Of a stretch of 64,000 nt of DNA, positions 1 to 9,369 are shown one piece after another (the stretch's first letter is position 1; each line of letters begins with the position of its first letter). The notes beneath the pieces were generated by a model, which ran no database searches, was not told where the DNA came from, and worked only from the letters and a program-made list of their open reading frames with translations. Source of the DNA: Paenibacillus sp. PL91 (GTDB lineage Bacteria > Bacillota > Bacilli > Paenibacillales > Paenibacillaceae); NCBI RefSeq assembly GCF_012935325.2, contig NZ_JABBYG020000003.1:124001-188000 (forward strand), read 5' to 3'. Both the position numbers and the translations under genes were made by a program.

Positions 1-44
1 TCGTCTTCCGAGCGGAATGTTATTTTGCTTGAGACCTTGTCCAT
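1..44 (-). CDS. Start of an unidentified gene (cut by window edge)
   Basis: The ATG at 42-44 lies just after the stop of the upstream permease and is preceded by an AAAGGAT ribosome binding site that overlaps that stop. The first residues read MDKVSSKITFRSED and then leave the window. The close coupling suggests it is the next cistron of the Lpl-type importer operon, perhaps an enzyme acting on the imported sugar. Fourteen residues are too few to name a family. Confidence 0.55.
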   Translation of the reverse strand, partial: MDKVSSKITFRSED

Positions 45-50
45 CACTGT

Positions 51-941
51 TTATCCTTTCACGGAGCCTATCGTTAAGCCCCCAATGAAATATTTTTGCA
101 AAAACGGGTATACGAGCAGAATTGGTACCGTAACCAATATCGTCGTCGCTGCGCGAAGCGTCAGAGGAGATAAGCTATTGAACTTCTGGTAAATCAATTG
201 CTGGTCCATAATTTGCTGAGAAGCTTCTACCTCCAGCAGCAGCCGGCGCAAGTACACCTGCAGCGTATCAAAATGCCCGCTGGAGTTGTACAAGACGACA
301 TCGAACCATGAATTCCAATGCCCTACCGCAGCATAGATGAATACGGCGGCGAACACCGGAAGCGACATCGGGATAACCAATTTAATATAGATAGTGATTT
401 CAGTCGCCCCGTCCAGTCTCGCAGATTCGAACAACGCTTCCGGCAGCTCCGAAATGTAAGAGGCCATGAGCAGCATGAAATACGCGCTGATCAGCGTAGG
501 AATCCAGTAGACGTTGAAGGAGTCTGTCAGGCCAAGCTGGACCATCAGCAAGTAAACCGGAATAAGCCCTCCGTTAAAATACATCGTGACCAGAAAGAGA
601 ATGCGCATAAATTTGCGCCCGGAAAAATGCCGGATGCTTACGATATAAGCAAGCAGTCCCGTTACGAACAGGCAGGTCGACGTTCCGACAATAACGCGCA
701 GCACCGACCAGCCGAACCCTTCAAGCAGCTTATGGTTTTGCGACAGCAGCACATAAGCATCGAGCGAGAACTTTCTCGGGAAAATATAGATCCCGCCTCG
801 CGCAGCATCTGCCCCGTCATTCAGGGACAGCGCCAGCAAATTCAAGAAAGGGTAAGCAACCATTGCGCCAAATATTAGCAAGACAATAATATTGATGATA
901 TCAAAAACCCGTTGAGATACCGGTACAGATCGTGTGTTCAT
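51..941 (-). CDS. Carbohydrate ABC transporter permease, LplC/YtcP type
   Basis: This is a 296-residue inner-membrane subunit of a sugar importer. It has about six hydrophobic segments and the permease signature ESARLDGATE followed by the IPMSLP turn at about residues 170-195, which docks on the ATPase. It ends with the family-typical GGLTIGSVKG tail. An AAAGGAG site seven bases before the ATG supports the start. It follows the LplB-type permease by 14 bp. No ATPase is encoded nearby, as is usual for this family, which is expected to use a shared MsmX-like ATPase (known for B. subtilis relatives, inferred here). The substrate is unknown, probably an oligosaccharide or a modified sugar. Confidence 0.93.
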   Translation of the reverse strand: MNTRSVPVSQRVFDIINIIVLLIFGAMVAYPFLNLLALSLNDGADAARGGIYIFPRKFSLDAYVLLSQNHKLLEGFGWSVLRVIVGTSTCLFVTGLLAYIVSIRHFSGRKFMRILFLVTMYFNGGLIPVYLLMVQLGLTDSFNVYWIPTLISAYFMLLMASYISELPEALFESARLDGATEITIYIKLVIPMSLPVFAAVFIYAAVGHWNSWFDVVLYNSSGHFDTLQVYLRRLLLEVEASQQIMDQQLIYQKFNSLSPLTLRAATTILVTVPILLVYPFLQKYFIGGLTIGSVKG

Positions 942-955
942 CTATATGCTCCTTT

Positions 956-1858
956 CTAGAATATCGAGGTTTGCATCAATCGTTTCGAGAGCCGATTCGC
1001 GAGCACCACCAGCGTAAGGCCGATCAGGCTCTTCATTAACCCGACAGCCGTACCGTAGGAGTAATTGCCAAGCTGCACGCCAAAACGATATACATACGTA
1101 TCGATAACCTCATGATAATCCCGGGTAGTTGGACTTCCCAGAAGCAATTGCTGCTCGAAGCCTGCATTCAGAATGCCGCCGAGCGCGAGTATGAACAGCA
1201 ATACGATTGTCGCCCGGATCCCTGGCAATGTAATATGCCATACGAGCCCGAAACGTCCCAGCCCATCAACTCTTCCCGCTTCGTATTGCTCACGGTCGAT
1301 ACCCGCTATCGCGGATAAATAGATAATGGAGCTAAAGCCGATATCCTTCCAAAGGTTGCCTGAGGTGATAATCGCCCAAAAGTATTTTCCTTCCCCGAGA
1401 AAGAGGACCGGCTCTTGGATGAAGCCAAAGCGCTGCAGCAGATCGTTCACGATGCCGTCGCTTCCGAGCAGCGTGAACATAATGCTGGCTACAACGACCC
1501 AAGAGATGAAATAAGGAATATAGGAAAGCGATTGAATCGTTTTCTTAAACGCGCGGCTCTTAACCTCATTCAATAGCAGGGCAAGAATGATCGGCGCCGG
1601 AAAACCTATGCAAAGGTTCAACAGGCTGATCACGATCGTATTGCGCATAATCATCCAGAAATCAGGCTCTTGGAAAAAGCGGATAAAATTGTCGAAGCCG
1701 ACCCAATTGCCAAACAAGGTCTGGCCGGGAACGTAATTTTGAAATGCTATGATTAACCCGTACATGGGAAAATAAGCAAAGAGCAGCACCCACAGAATAA
1801 TCGGCAAGCTAATCAGCCAAATTTGTCTCTCTCTGGAAAAGCGTCTAAGGTAGTTCAT
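956..1858 (-). CDS. Carbohydrate ABC transporter permease, LplB/YteP type
   Basis: This 300-residue permease partners the LplC-type subunit just downstream. It shows six membrane segments, the conserved early stretch PMYGLIIAFQNY, and the EAA-like loop YEAGRVDGLGRF with HITLPGI at about residues 195-215. An AGGAGGG site stands ten bases before the ATG. It lies 27 bp after the solute-binding protein gene, so binding protein, LplB and LplC form one transcript. The size and order match B. subtilis yteP/ytcP systems. The sugar carried cannot be told from the sequence. Confidence 0.93.
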   Translation of the reverse strand: MNYLRRFSRERQIWLISLPIILWVLLFAYFPMYGLIIAFQNYVPGQTLFGNWVGFDNFIRFFQEPDFWMIMRNTIVISLLNLCIGFPAPIILALLLNEVKSRAFKKTIQSLSYIPYFISWVVVASIMFTLLGSDGIVNDLLQRFGFIQEPVLFLGEGKYFWAIITSGNLWKDIGFSSIIYLSAIAGIDREQYEAGRVDGLGRFGLVWHITLPGIRATIVLLFILALGGILNAGFEQQLLLGSPTTRDYHEVIDTYVYRFGVQLGNYSYGTAVGLMKSLIGLTLVVLANRLSKRLMQTSIF

Positions 1859-1885
1859 GATTCGGCTTCCCTCCTGCTCTCCTCT

Positions 1886-3559
1886 TTATTTCAACAAAGC
1901 AATATTCTTTTTATATTGTTCCGTACGGAATTCCTCGATATCCGAAAGTCCGATCTTGATCGCTTTTTCACGAAGCTCGTCGAAGTTTTTGATCGCTTCC
2001 GCTTCGGATTTGGACATAACCGCCTTCGCAAAGCCCGTTTTAATCAGCTCTTCGATCTGCTGGTTCTTAATCGTAAGCGGATTGTCGTTGGTAAAGCTTA
2101 CACGACGCTCCGTGCTGTCATAGATCGTATCGCCAACATTTTCGTGCATGAGCTTTTTCCACTTGTCATCCTGAATGAAGTTCTGATCATACCAAGCCGT
2201 GCTCTTCTGATCGTCGCTCAGCAGACCCTGCGGATACGCAAGCCAGAATGAATTGCTGCCATTGGCTGCTTCCGTTTTCTCAAAGTCCAGCTTGCCATCA
2301 AGCAGTGCCTGCTTCGTTGTTTCGTTAAACGTCCATTTGCCGCCCTCTTCAAAGTTCCAGTAGGAATCCTCAATGTTCGGAATGCCCCAAGCGAGCAAGC
2401 GAGTGCCGATCGGAGTCATCATAAAATCAAGGAATTTAATGATTTCCTCCGGCGATTCCGCTTTGTCCGTCAGTACCGTATAGTTCCAGCCGTGCGTATC
2501 TTTCGGAGACAAATAAGCTTTCTCCGCACCCGCTGCTTTAAAGGCAATCTGCACATAACGCTTGTCCTCTTTATAATCGGCATCCGTTTTCAGCCATACT
2601 TCATGGCCCGCATTCCATGACTGCCACCAAGGACCGATATGTCCGGCTATTCGTTCACTGGAAAATTTAATTCTCCAATCCTCAAATTTGTTGACGAACG
2701 CATCTGGGTCCATCATGCCGTCAAGGAAGAACCGGTTGTAGTAGAGTACAGCTTGCTTGCCTTCCTCCGTGTTTAGCCAGTGAGTCAAATTGTGGTCTGC
2801 ATCCTCTTTGTAGCCATCCTTGATTCCCCAAAAGCCGAGCGCGTTGTTGATATTAACGTCGGAGTTCCAAGATAAAGCGTACGTTTTCTCGCCATTGGCG
2901 TTGGTCGGATGCTTCTCTACCATCTGCTTGAGCACATTGTAGTAATCCTCAGGCGTCTCGATTGCCGGAGCGCCTAGCTCTTGATACCAGTCCCACCGGA
3001 TATGGGCAGTGAAATCGGGAATCGGCAGATAGCCCCAGCCCCGCGGGATGCCCCACAGCTTGCCGTCTTTATCAAGATAGGACTCGTAACGCGCACCAAG
3101 CTCTTTTTTGATATTCGGCCCGTATTTATCTACGAGTGGTGCCAGATCCATAATTTTACCTTGGGCCTTCCACTGTGAGATCGCGGAATCATCCATCGCA
3201 GCAATCACCTCCGGATAGTCGCCGGATACGAGCATAAGGTTCAGCTTTTCTTTCGGATCAACATCCAATGACGATCTGGTGATATCCACATTGAATTTTT
3301 CCAGCAGGTAATCATGGAACGCGGCCTGCTTTTTATTTATTTTGTCTGGATTGTCCTGATCGGCCTGATAGAAGTGAATTTTCGTTGTTTTGGCAGGGAT
3401 CTCCCAGCCAAATTCATTCACTGTACCAGCCGCAGCGGACGTTCCTTCTCCCGCTTGAGGAGCGCTGCCGCCGTTGTTTGAGGCTTTTCCGCTGCACGCC
3501 GATAAAATCAGCACTGCGCTTAATAAAATGGCCATCAATGTAGCCGCTTGCCGTTTCAT
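1886..3559 (-). CDS. Sugar-binding lipoprotein, LplA/YtcQ type
   Basis: This 557-residue extracellular solute-binding protein feeds the two permeases downstream. It opens with a lipoprotein signal peptide whose lipobox reads LSAC at about residue 22, followed by a Gly/Ser-rich linker. The rest is the long bilobal fold of the Lpl/YtcQ class, larger than the usual 400-450-residue sugar-binding proteins. A GGGGG site eight bases before the ATG supports the start. Its promoter carries repeated GAAA-type boxes next to a weak -35, so it is probably activated by the YesN-type regulator encoded immediately upstream. Confidence 0.92.
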   Translation of the reverse strand: MKRQAATLMAILLSAVLILSACSGKASNNGGSAPQAGEGTSAAAGTVNEFGWEIPAKTTKIHFYQADQDNPDKINKKQAAFHDYLLEKFNVDITRSSLDVDPKEKLNLMLVSGDYPEVIAAMDDSAISQWKAQGKIMDLAPLVDKYGPNIKKELGARYESYLDKDGKLWGIPRGWGYLPIPDFTAHIRWDWYQELGAPAIETPEDYYNVLKQMVEKHPTNANGEKTYALSWNSDVNINNALGFWGIKDGYKEDADHNLTHWLNTEEGKQAVLYYNRFFLDGMMDPDAFVNKFEDWRIKFSSERIAGHIGPWWQSWNAGHEVWLKTDADYKEDKRYVQIAFKAAGAEKAYLSPKDTHGWNYTVLTDKAESPEEIIKFLDFMMTPIGTRLLAWGIPNIEDSYWNFEEGGKWTFNETTKQALLDGKLDFEKTEAANGSNSFWLAYPQGLLSDDQKSTAWYDQNFIQDDKWKKLMHENVGDTIYDSTERRVSFTNDNPLTIKNQQIEELIKTGFAKAVMSKSEAEAIKNFDELREKAIKIGLSDIEEFRTEQYKKNIALLK

Positions 3560-3598
3560 AGATGAATCCCCCTTGTAAATAGTTGTGCTTGCCCATTC

Positions 3599-3660
3599 AT
3601 TGTAGTAAACCGGGAATTCAAATAAAATGGCATTTTCGTTACCTATATGTCGTTTTCATT
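3599..3660 (-). promoter_or_regulatory. Activator-type promoter of the Lpl importer operon
   Basis: Read on the minus strand, a TACAAT -10 (3599-3604) and a poor TTTTAT -35 (3622-3627) are separated by 17 bp. Upstream stand direct repeats AACGAAAATG (3631-3640) and AATGAAAACG (3651-3660), 20 bp apart. A third copy, AATGAAACCG (3672-3681), stands 21 bp further out. Tandem sites at two helical turns next to a weak -35 fit activation by an AraC-type response regulator. The binding protein is inferred to be the neighbouring YesN homologue. Confidence 0.5.
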
Positions 3661-3665
3661 ATCGA

Positions 3666-3679
3666 TGTTAGCGGTTTCA
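3666..3679 (-). promoter_or_regulatory. cre box (CcpA site), full consensus match
   Basis: The minus-strand sequence TGAAACCGCTAACA fits the cre consensus TGWAANCGNTNWCA at all 14 positions. It overlaps the most distal GAAA repeat of the importer promoter, about 40 bp upstream of the -35. CcpA binding here would compete with the putative activator and so impose glucose repression. Confidence 0.55.
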
Positions 3680-3685
3680 TTACAC

Positions 3686-4732
3686 TCATGCTTGCTGCAT
3701 GTTTTTTCGATACTCAGAGGGTGACAGCCCAACCTGCCTCTTGAAGCGCTTCGTAAAATGCGGATAATCCGGATAGCCGCAGCGCTGGCCTACCTCATAC
3801 GTTTTCAAATCGCTATGCTCCAGAAGCTCCTTGGCATGCTCCATTCGAATTTGCGTCAGGAAAGCAATATAGGACATACCCGTTTCTTCCATTAGCATAT
3901 GGTAAAAATGGGTCGAGGAAATGCCAAGCGGAGCAAGCACCTTCTCCAAATTGAGCTCGGAGTCCGCGAAATTGGCTTTAATGTAATCGATAGCCTGCTG
4001 AATAACGCCGCGCTTGCCCCAGTTGCGCTTGTCCCTGATTTCATTTAGCAGCCTATCCAGCCACGCCTCAAAAGATGCTAAGGCCTGTCCGTAGCTTTGC
4101 CCCTCGTAAGGTAACTCCCACGCTTGATGCGGGAATTGCGGCTGCAGCCGGTTACTTATAAGGGAAGCCGCATCACGAAGCAGGGGAACCCGCTCTTCCT
4201 GCATAAATTCGGTATCGTCCAGCAGCCCGGAGAGCCCGCGCAGCTCCTTGCGCATTCCCGGCTCATTGGCAATCCACAGCTCATGGCCGATTCGTTCTGC
4301 CGCCGAGCTGATCGGGGCGATTAGCTGATTTTTTATAATGGCAGTCTGCCTTGACTTCTTAAAATGCTCAAATCTCTTCTCTACCAATAAGGTAACCTGC
4401 TCCTGCTTCATCGGCTTCAAAATATAATCAACAACGCCGTGCCGCAGCGCTTCCTGCGCATATTCAAACTCGCCGTAGCCCGACAAAATAATAATATCCA
4501 TATCAAGCCCGTCTTCGCGCAGCCGCTGAATCAGCTCAATGCCATCCATAACCGGCATGCTGATATCCGTTATAATCAAATGCGGCTGCTCCCGCCGGGC
4601 AATCTGCAGCGCTTCCGCTCCATCGGATGCTTCCCCGACGATTCTATAGCTTCCATTCGCGCCAGTTAAAATTTTATATAAGCTTCTCTTGCTCATCGCT
4701 TCATCGTCTACGAGAAGAATTCGGTATGTCAT
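3686..4732 (-). CDS. Response regulator, YesN type (REC plus AraC HTH)
   Basis: This 348-residue cytoplasmic regulator starts with a receiver domain (YRILLVDDEA, phosphoacceptor Asp in IITDISMPVMDG at about residue 55, Lys in DYILKPMK) and ends in an AraC-type double helix-turn-helix at about residues 250-345 (YEVGQRCGYPDYPHFTKRFKR). The ATG at 4732 has an AAAGGAGAG site and overlaps the kinase gene by 32 bp; an earlier in-frame ATG at 4768 lacks such a site. It is paired with the histidine kinase and divides the importer operon from it, so it probably activates the importer in response to an extracellular sugar. Confidence 0.92.
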   Translation of the reverse strand: MTYRILLVDDEAMSKRSLYKILTGANGSYRIVGEASDGAEALQIARREQPHLIITDISMPVMDGIELIQRLREDGLDMDIIILSGYGEFEYAQEALRHGVVDYILKPMKQEQVTLLVEKRFEHFKKSRQTAIIKNQLIAPISSAAERIGHELWIANEPGMRKELRGLSGLLDDTEFMQEERVPLLRDAASLISNRLQPQFPHQAWELPYEGQSYGQALASFEAWLDRLLNEIRDKRNWGKRGVIQQAIDYIKANFADSELNLEKVLAPLGISSTHFYHMLMEETGMSYIAFLTQIRMEHAKELLEHSDLKTYEVGQRCGYPDYPHFTKRFKRQVGLSPSEYRKNMQQA

Positions 4733-6554
4733 AGCCCTCTCCTTTGCTTCCTTCATGATGGTCTTCAATCTTCAGGGGCAATAGAATATCGATACATGTA
4801 CCGTCTTCGCCGGATGCGGCGATGAACAAGCCATACGGCTCTCCGAACAGCAATCGTATTCTAATATGCACATTTAACAATCCGATAGACATTTTATGAT
4901 CCGACGAAGGCTTATGCTCCATAAGCTCCTCAATAGACAAATCAAACAATCGGTTGTAGGCGCTTAGCACACCTTCATGCATGCCTTTTCCGCCGTCTTC
5001 CACCGAGATGAGGCAGCCGGCAGCCGTCTCCATTACAGATATGCGGACATAATTCGGCGAAATTTTATGCTTTTGGAAGCCATGTTTAAAGCAGTTTTCC
5101 ACAATCGGCTGAAGCGTAGAACGGACGGATAAAACCCGGTTGCCTAGCGCTTGATTGATTTCAATCGAGTAGGCCAAGGATTCATAACGCTCGGCTTGGA
5201 TGGACAGGTACGCTTCAATATGCTGTTTTTCATCCCACAAAGAGACGATATCATTTGGATTCAGCACATTGTAACGGAACATATCCCCGAGGGATACGAT
5301 CATGCGGCTTATTTTGTCGTTGCCCTCGACAATGGCGCTGGAGTTAATGAATTCCAACGTGTTGTACAGGAAGTGAGGGTTGATCTGCGCTTGCATCGCA
5401 TGCAGCAGCGCTTCCTTCTGCTTCACCTCCAGCTCCTTTTCCCTAAGCTCGGATACGTGTACGATTTCAACCAGCCGCTTGATTTCACCCACCATCTTAT
5501 TGAAGCCGCGGTAAAGGCTGCCGACCTCGGCGTTCTTGTTCTCTGGCGCACGAACGCTAAGCTCGCCAAGCTCCGCTCGCTTCATCAGGCGCAGCAGCGT
5601 GAGCAGCGAATTGCTTAGCGAGTACATGACTGCGCTTGCAACGACCATCACCAGAAAAAACAACAAGAGCGATACCAAGGTCGAAATTCGGCTAACCTTC
5701 AGAAGAGACGCATTAAGCTCAGCGAGCAGAACCTCAGAGAACAAGGTAAGCCCGGTACTGTCGGAGCGGAAAAACACCACCAGTTTATTCCCTTCTGCCG
5801 TTGGTACGGTAAACGTCCCGCGCCGCAGCTCTCCCATTTCCTTGATATATTGCTCCGGTATGCTCGTTTCTGCTCCATAACCGCTTGGATGATAGGCCGT
5901 TTTCTGCTCGGGATCGGCAATCCAGATAAAGCCTGTTTTGCCGATTCTGACGTTTTGAGTAATATGGATCACTTCATCGAGCTTTAGATCAACAATCAAC
6001 ATGCCCCTGTCTTCATCGATGTAATTCAAGCTGCTGAATTTGATTGCCATCGTGAGGAAGGTCGGGCCCTCCACTTCCCGCTCCAGCCCCATAATGACAA
6101 ATTTGCCATTGTCTTTGATCCGGTCATCATAGATGCCAAACCTTCGCTCTGCCGACATAAAGCTCGATGAGGATACGGCGATCCCTTTGCCGGTGACCAG
6201 CGAAATGCCGTGAATATCCTCTCTATTGGTCATAAGGGGATTAAGCAGCTTGCGCTCTACTTGCTCGGATAGCCGAAAGCGTTCAAAGGAATCCGACATC
6301 GATCCGTTCAAAAATTGTGATGTCAGCTCATTCACCAAGAGAGGATACATCAGACGTTGTATTTCTTTAAAATACGTGTCTAGGTGGTCGTTAACCTGAT
6401 TTACCAGTTGAAAGCTCGAGCCAATTGCATTTTCTTTAATCGCTTTGTACGATTTCTCATACCAAAACTGGCCAAGCAGAGGAAGAGGAACATAGAGCAG
6501 CAGCATTAAAATAATAATTTTCTTTTGAAGCGTAGCATTCATAAAAAATCCCAT
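4701..6554 (-). CDS. Sensor histidine kinase, YesM type
   Basis: This 617-residue membrane kinase has a first transmembrane helix at about residues 10-30, a roughly 250-residue extracellular sensor, a second helix near residue 290, a HAMP linker, the His_kinase region with phospho-His in QAQINPHFLYNTLEF near residue 400, and a C-terminal ATPase domain (N box in PIVENCFKHG, G box in VEDGGKGM). The ATG at 6554 is preceded by AGAGGGG at eight bases. It overlaps the response regulator gene. Kinases of this class sense carbohydrates and phosphorylate YesN-type partners. Confidence 0.92.
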   Translation of the reverse strand: MGFFMNATLQKKIIILMLLLYVPLPLLGQFWYEKSYKAIKENAIGSSFQLVNQVNDHLDTYFKEIQRLMYPLLVNELTSQFLNGSMSDSFERFRLSEQVERKLLNPLMTNREDIHGISLVTGKGIAVSSSSFMSAERRFGIYDDRIKDNGKFVIMGLEREVEGPTFLTMAIKFSSLNYIDEDRGMLIVDLKLDEVIHITQNVRIGKTGFIWIADPEQKTAYHPSGYGAETSIPEQYIKEMGELRRGTFTVPTAEGNKLVVFFRSDSTGLTLFSEVLLAELNASLLKVSRISTLVSLLLFFLVMVVASAVMYSLSNSLLTLLRLMKRAELGELSVRAPENKNAEVGSLYRGFNKMVGEIKRLVEIVHVSELREKELEVKQKEALLHAMQAQINPHFLYNTLEFINSSAIVEGNDKISRMIVSLGDMFRYNVLNPNDIVSLWDEKQHIEAYLSIQAERYESLAYSIEINQALGNRVLSVRSTLQPIVENCFKHGFQKHKISPNYVRISVMETAAGCLISVEDGGKGMHEGVLSAYNRLFDLSIEELMEHKPSSDHKMSIGLLNVHIRIRLLFGEPYGLFIAASGEDGTCIDILLPLKIEDHHEGSKGEGYDIPNSSRRR

Positions 6555-6715
6555 GTCGTCTGCCCCTCTTTGCAAAAATAACAATGATGTTATGCTACCC
6601 ATTATAGTGGATAATTTTGAGGACAAGACAGAATTGCGTGTGCTCCATGCGATTTATTATGAAATTGACATATTTCTGATGAATATGACATGAATCAGAA
6701 AGGCAGCGTAGTTTA

Positions 6716-7882
6716 TCAATCACCTTTATGTATAGTCGAATTTTTCTCCTTGCTAGAATGCTCAATATTTAAGTGAATACGGACATCACGGATCACATTC
6801 TTTTTTAACAGGCTTGTATCGTCTGGTGTGATAGACCTCCACTGCTCGTAGTGATTTCGGTACATGTCATGTTCAAAATTATAAATATCCGTCTTTTTCT
6901 CCACTCCTGTTTTTAAAGTGCTCCGGATTTCTTCCTCGATAACCTCTGAGGCCTTATCCGTTAATTGCTTCAGCTCCAGCAAGTTTTTGTTAGTGCGGTT
7001 TACCATATAGGCCGTCGCTTTTATATCAATGTTATAGCGGGGGTCACCGCTCGACTTGTCTAGTGATAGCTTCGTTTTTGGTTTATCAACCACGATTTGA
7101 ACGGCAGGTTTTTTCGTATTCGGAACGGAAACGCCAGCACGAACCGTCCCCTCCTGAAGCCACCGAAGGCCATTTAACTCTTTTATCGGAATGTAGCTTC
7201 TAAACTTGTCCTGTTTAAGGAATATCGCCCCATTCATCATCAGTTTAGGTTCGGTTTTATTTTTTTCGCTCCATTGTTTTTTATTTAAGGAAAGCGTCGG
7301 AATGCAAGTGGTAAAGCCGGGCTCGTTAATCTGTCCAATTAATCGGTGCAGTTTGATCGGTGCAATAACAGAAGACTGGGAGTAAATCCCTTTCGGTTCA
7401 TGCAAAATGGTACTAAGCGGAGACTGTCCAAAAAAGCCTCCTGCTGAGAGGATATCATTGATTGGTTCTCTCGTTCCATACACCCAGGGCGTTAGACGAA
7501 ATTCATAATAACGGATAACACTATCGTAAAAGTCTTTTATTCCTTTTTTGAAAGCCGATTCGCTAATCACGATAGACGTCAAATGCCCCCAATAAATTCT
7601 TTCTTGCGCCGTTTGATATAGATCAAAGAAGGACTCTTCAAAAGTATCTCCCACGCCCTCGCCCACCCAAACTCTTGAAGCTGTTTTCATTCCATCGCTC
7701 GTTTTCGCAACAGATTGAAAATCAATGAATTGGATGTAACCATGGTACTTTCCATCCTTATAATCCACGCCTATTGCGGAAGCATAACTCAACTTTTCAA
7801 TATCTTTGATGTCGGTCGAACAGCCTGATGCGAATAATAAGCTAACCGTCAACGTTAGAATGCACAGCAGGTTACGCTTCAA
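6716..7882 (-). CDS. Spore germination lipoprotein, GerC subunit
   Basis: This 388-residue protein belongs to the Ger(x)C family, the lipoprotein subunit of nutrient germinant receptors in the inner spore membrane. It has a lipobox FASGC, conserved N-terminal text KLSYASAIGVDY and the mixed alpha/beta body of the family. The likely start is TTG at 7882, because AAAGAGG stands eight bases before it; the GTG nine bases upstream has no usable spacing. It follows the GerA gene directly. In operons of this kind transcription is normally driven by the forespore sigma factor SigG. Confidence 0.9.
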   Translation of the reverse strand: MKRNLLCILTLTVSLLFASGCSTDIKDIEKLSYASAIGVDYKDGKYHGYIQFIDFQSVAKTSDGMKTASRVWVGEGVGDTFEESFFDLYQTAQERIYWGHLTSIVISESAFKKGIKDFYDSVIRYYEFRLTPWVYGTREPINDILSAGGFFGQSPLSTILHEPKGIYSQSSVIAPIKLHRLIGQINEPGFTTCIPTLSLNKKQWSEKNKTEPKLMMNGAIFLKQDKFRSYIPIKELNGLRWLQEGTVRAGVSVPNTKKPAVQIVVDKPKTKLSLDKSSGDPRYNIDIKATAYMVNRTNKNLLELKQLTDKASEVIEEEIRSTLKTGVEKKTDIYNFEHDMYRNHYEQWRSITPDDTSLLKKNVIRDVRIHLNIEHSSKEKNSTIHKGD

Positions 7883-7887
7883 CCCTC

Positions 7888-9369
7888 TCACCTCTTTTGT
7901 TTATTGATCATGGACGACGAAAACCGTGATCTGCGGAACGGATCAATGACAAACGCTGCCAGCCAATCCTTGAATCGCAAGGAAGATATCGGTTCTAGAT
8001 AAGCGAGCCCGAAGGATTCGAGACGGCAGAGATAGATTAATATCAAAAACATGCTCAGAAAAAAGCCGTAGATTCCCAGTAATGAGGATACGAGCAAAAT
8101 AAACGTTCTTATCAGGCTGACCGTGCCGGACAACGACTGATTCACCAAACAAAACGTGGATACGGTAGAAAGGGCTACGACAACGAGCAAGGTCGGCGAT
8201 GCAAGACCGGCGCGGATAAGCGAGTCTCCGATAATCAAGCCTCCAACGATTCCGATCGTTTGTCCGACGGCTTTCGGCAGCCGAATACCGGCTTCCCGCA
8301 GCAATTCAAATTGAAACAACAGGAGAAACGCTTCTAGAAAAGAAGGCAGCGGAACCCCTTCCCTCGAAATAACCACCGTAGCCAGCAGGAAAAAGGGGAT
8401 CTGATCTAAATTTACCGATGCAAGGGCAATCCAGAATCCCGGCAAAAAAATACCGATTAACAGGCCTAAGAGCCGAAGAATCCGTTGAAAGATGACAAAA
8501 TGAAAAGGGAAATGGACGTCTTCGGGTGTTTTTAACAACTCAAGAAAGTTGCTCGGACCGATGAGGACCATCGGCGACCCGTCTACGACTATCGCGAATC
8601 TTCCGCGCAGCAGCGTTTCAATGACAAAGTCGGGCCGACCGATATAATCAATCAAGGGAAATAACGAGAAGGTTCTATCCGACAACCATTGCTCGAGCTG
8701 CCCGCTGCTAACAATGCTTTCTGCGTTAAAGGTTTCCAAACGTTTGCGAACATCGGCAATCATTTTAGGGTTTGCTTTATGGCTTAGATAAAGCAAGGAT
8801 ATTTGCGTCTTGCTTAAGCTGCCAATAAAGAACTGTTCGCTGAACAATAATCCGGTTTGCATCCGTTTCCGAATCAGTGAGATATTTGTATATATGTCTT
8901 CTGTGAATGCATCCTTAGGCCCTTTGATTGAAATTTCCGTATTGGACTCCTGTAAAGAACGCTGGGGGACTTTAGAAATATCGACTGTCCAAAAATAACA
9001 ATCACCTTCCCGGTAAATGATCAATTTGCCGGTAAACAAACTAATGACCATTTCTCCGAATGACCGATTGATCTCTAAAATAGGCATTTCGTCCGTATAT
9101 ACCGGCACTACTTCATCCAGATCGACATGCAAACGATTAATATAATGACATGCCCTAGAAAAGTATGCATTCAACTCCGTCTTCTCGATCATGCCTTCAC
9201 AATAAAAGGCCGTTAATTGATCTGAGAAGTCCAATTGCGGAAGAAGCGGAAACTGGACATCCGAATAATGCGAGAATGCTTCTTTCAATTTGCTTGTTAA
9301 CAAACTTCCGCTGCGTAATTCTGTGTCCTGCTCTTCGAATAACATCGATTCTTCTTGCGACTTATTCAT
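7888..9369 (-). CDS. Spore germination protein, GerA subunit
   Basis: This 493-residue protein is the A subunit of a germinant receptor. It has a large hydrophilic N-terminal region with the family text GPKDAFTEDIYTNISLIRKR at about residues 155-175, the GRFAIVVDGSP stretch near residue 265, then five or so membrane helices and a cytoplasmic tail containing RFKDW. The ATG at 9369 overlaps the GerB stop as ATGA and has AGGAG at seven bases. A, B and C subunits are all intact here, so this should be a working receptor; the germinant is not predictable. Confidence 0.93.
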   Translation of the reverse strand: MNKSQEESMLFEEQDTELRSGSLLTSKLKEAFSHYSDVQFPLLPQLDFSDQLTAFYCEGMIEKTELNAYFSRACHYINRLHVDLDEVVPVYTDEMPILEINRSFGEMVISLFTGKLIIYREGDCYFWTVDISKVPQRSLQESNTEISIKGPKDAFTEDIYTNISLIRKRMQTGLLFSEQFFIGSLSKTQISLLYLSHKANPKMIADVRKRLETFNAESIVSSGQLEQWLSDRTFSLFPLIDYIGRPDFVIETLLRGRFAIVVDGSPMVLIGPSNFLELLKTPEDVHFPFHFVIFQRILRLLGLLIGIFLPGFWIALASVNLDQIPFFLLATVVISREGVPLPSFLEAFLLLFQFELLREAGIRLPKAVGQTIGIVGGLIIGDSLIRAGLASPTLLVVVALSTVSTFCLVNQSLSGTVSLIRTFILLVSSLLGIYGFFLSMFLILIYLCRLESFGLAYLEPISSLRFKDWLAAFVIDPFRRSRFSSSMINKQKR

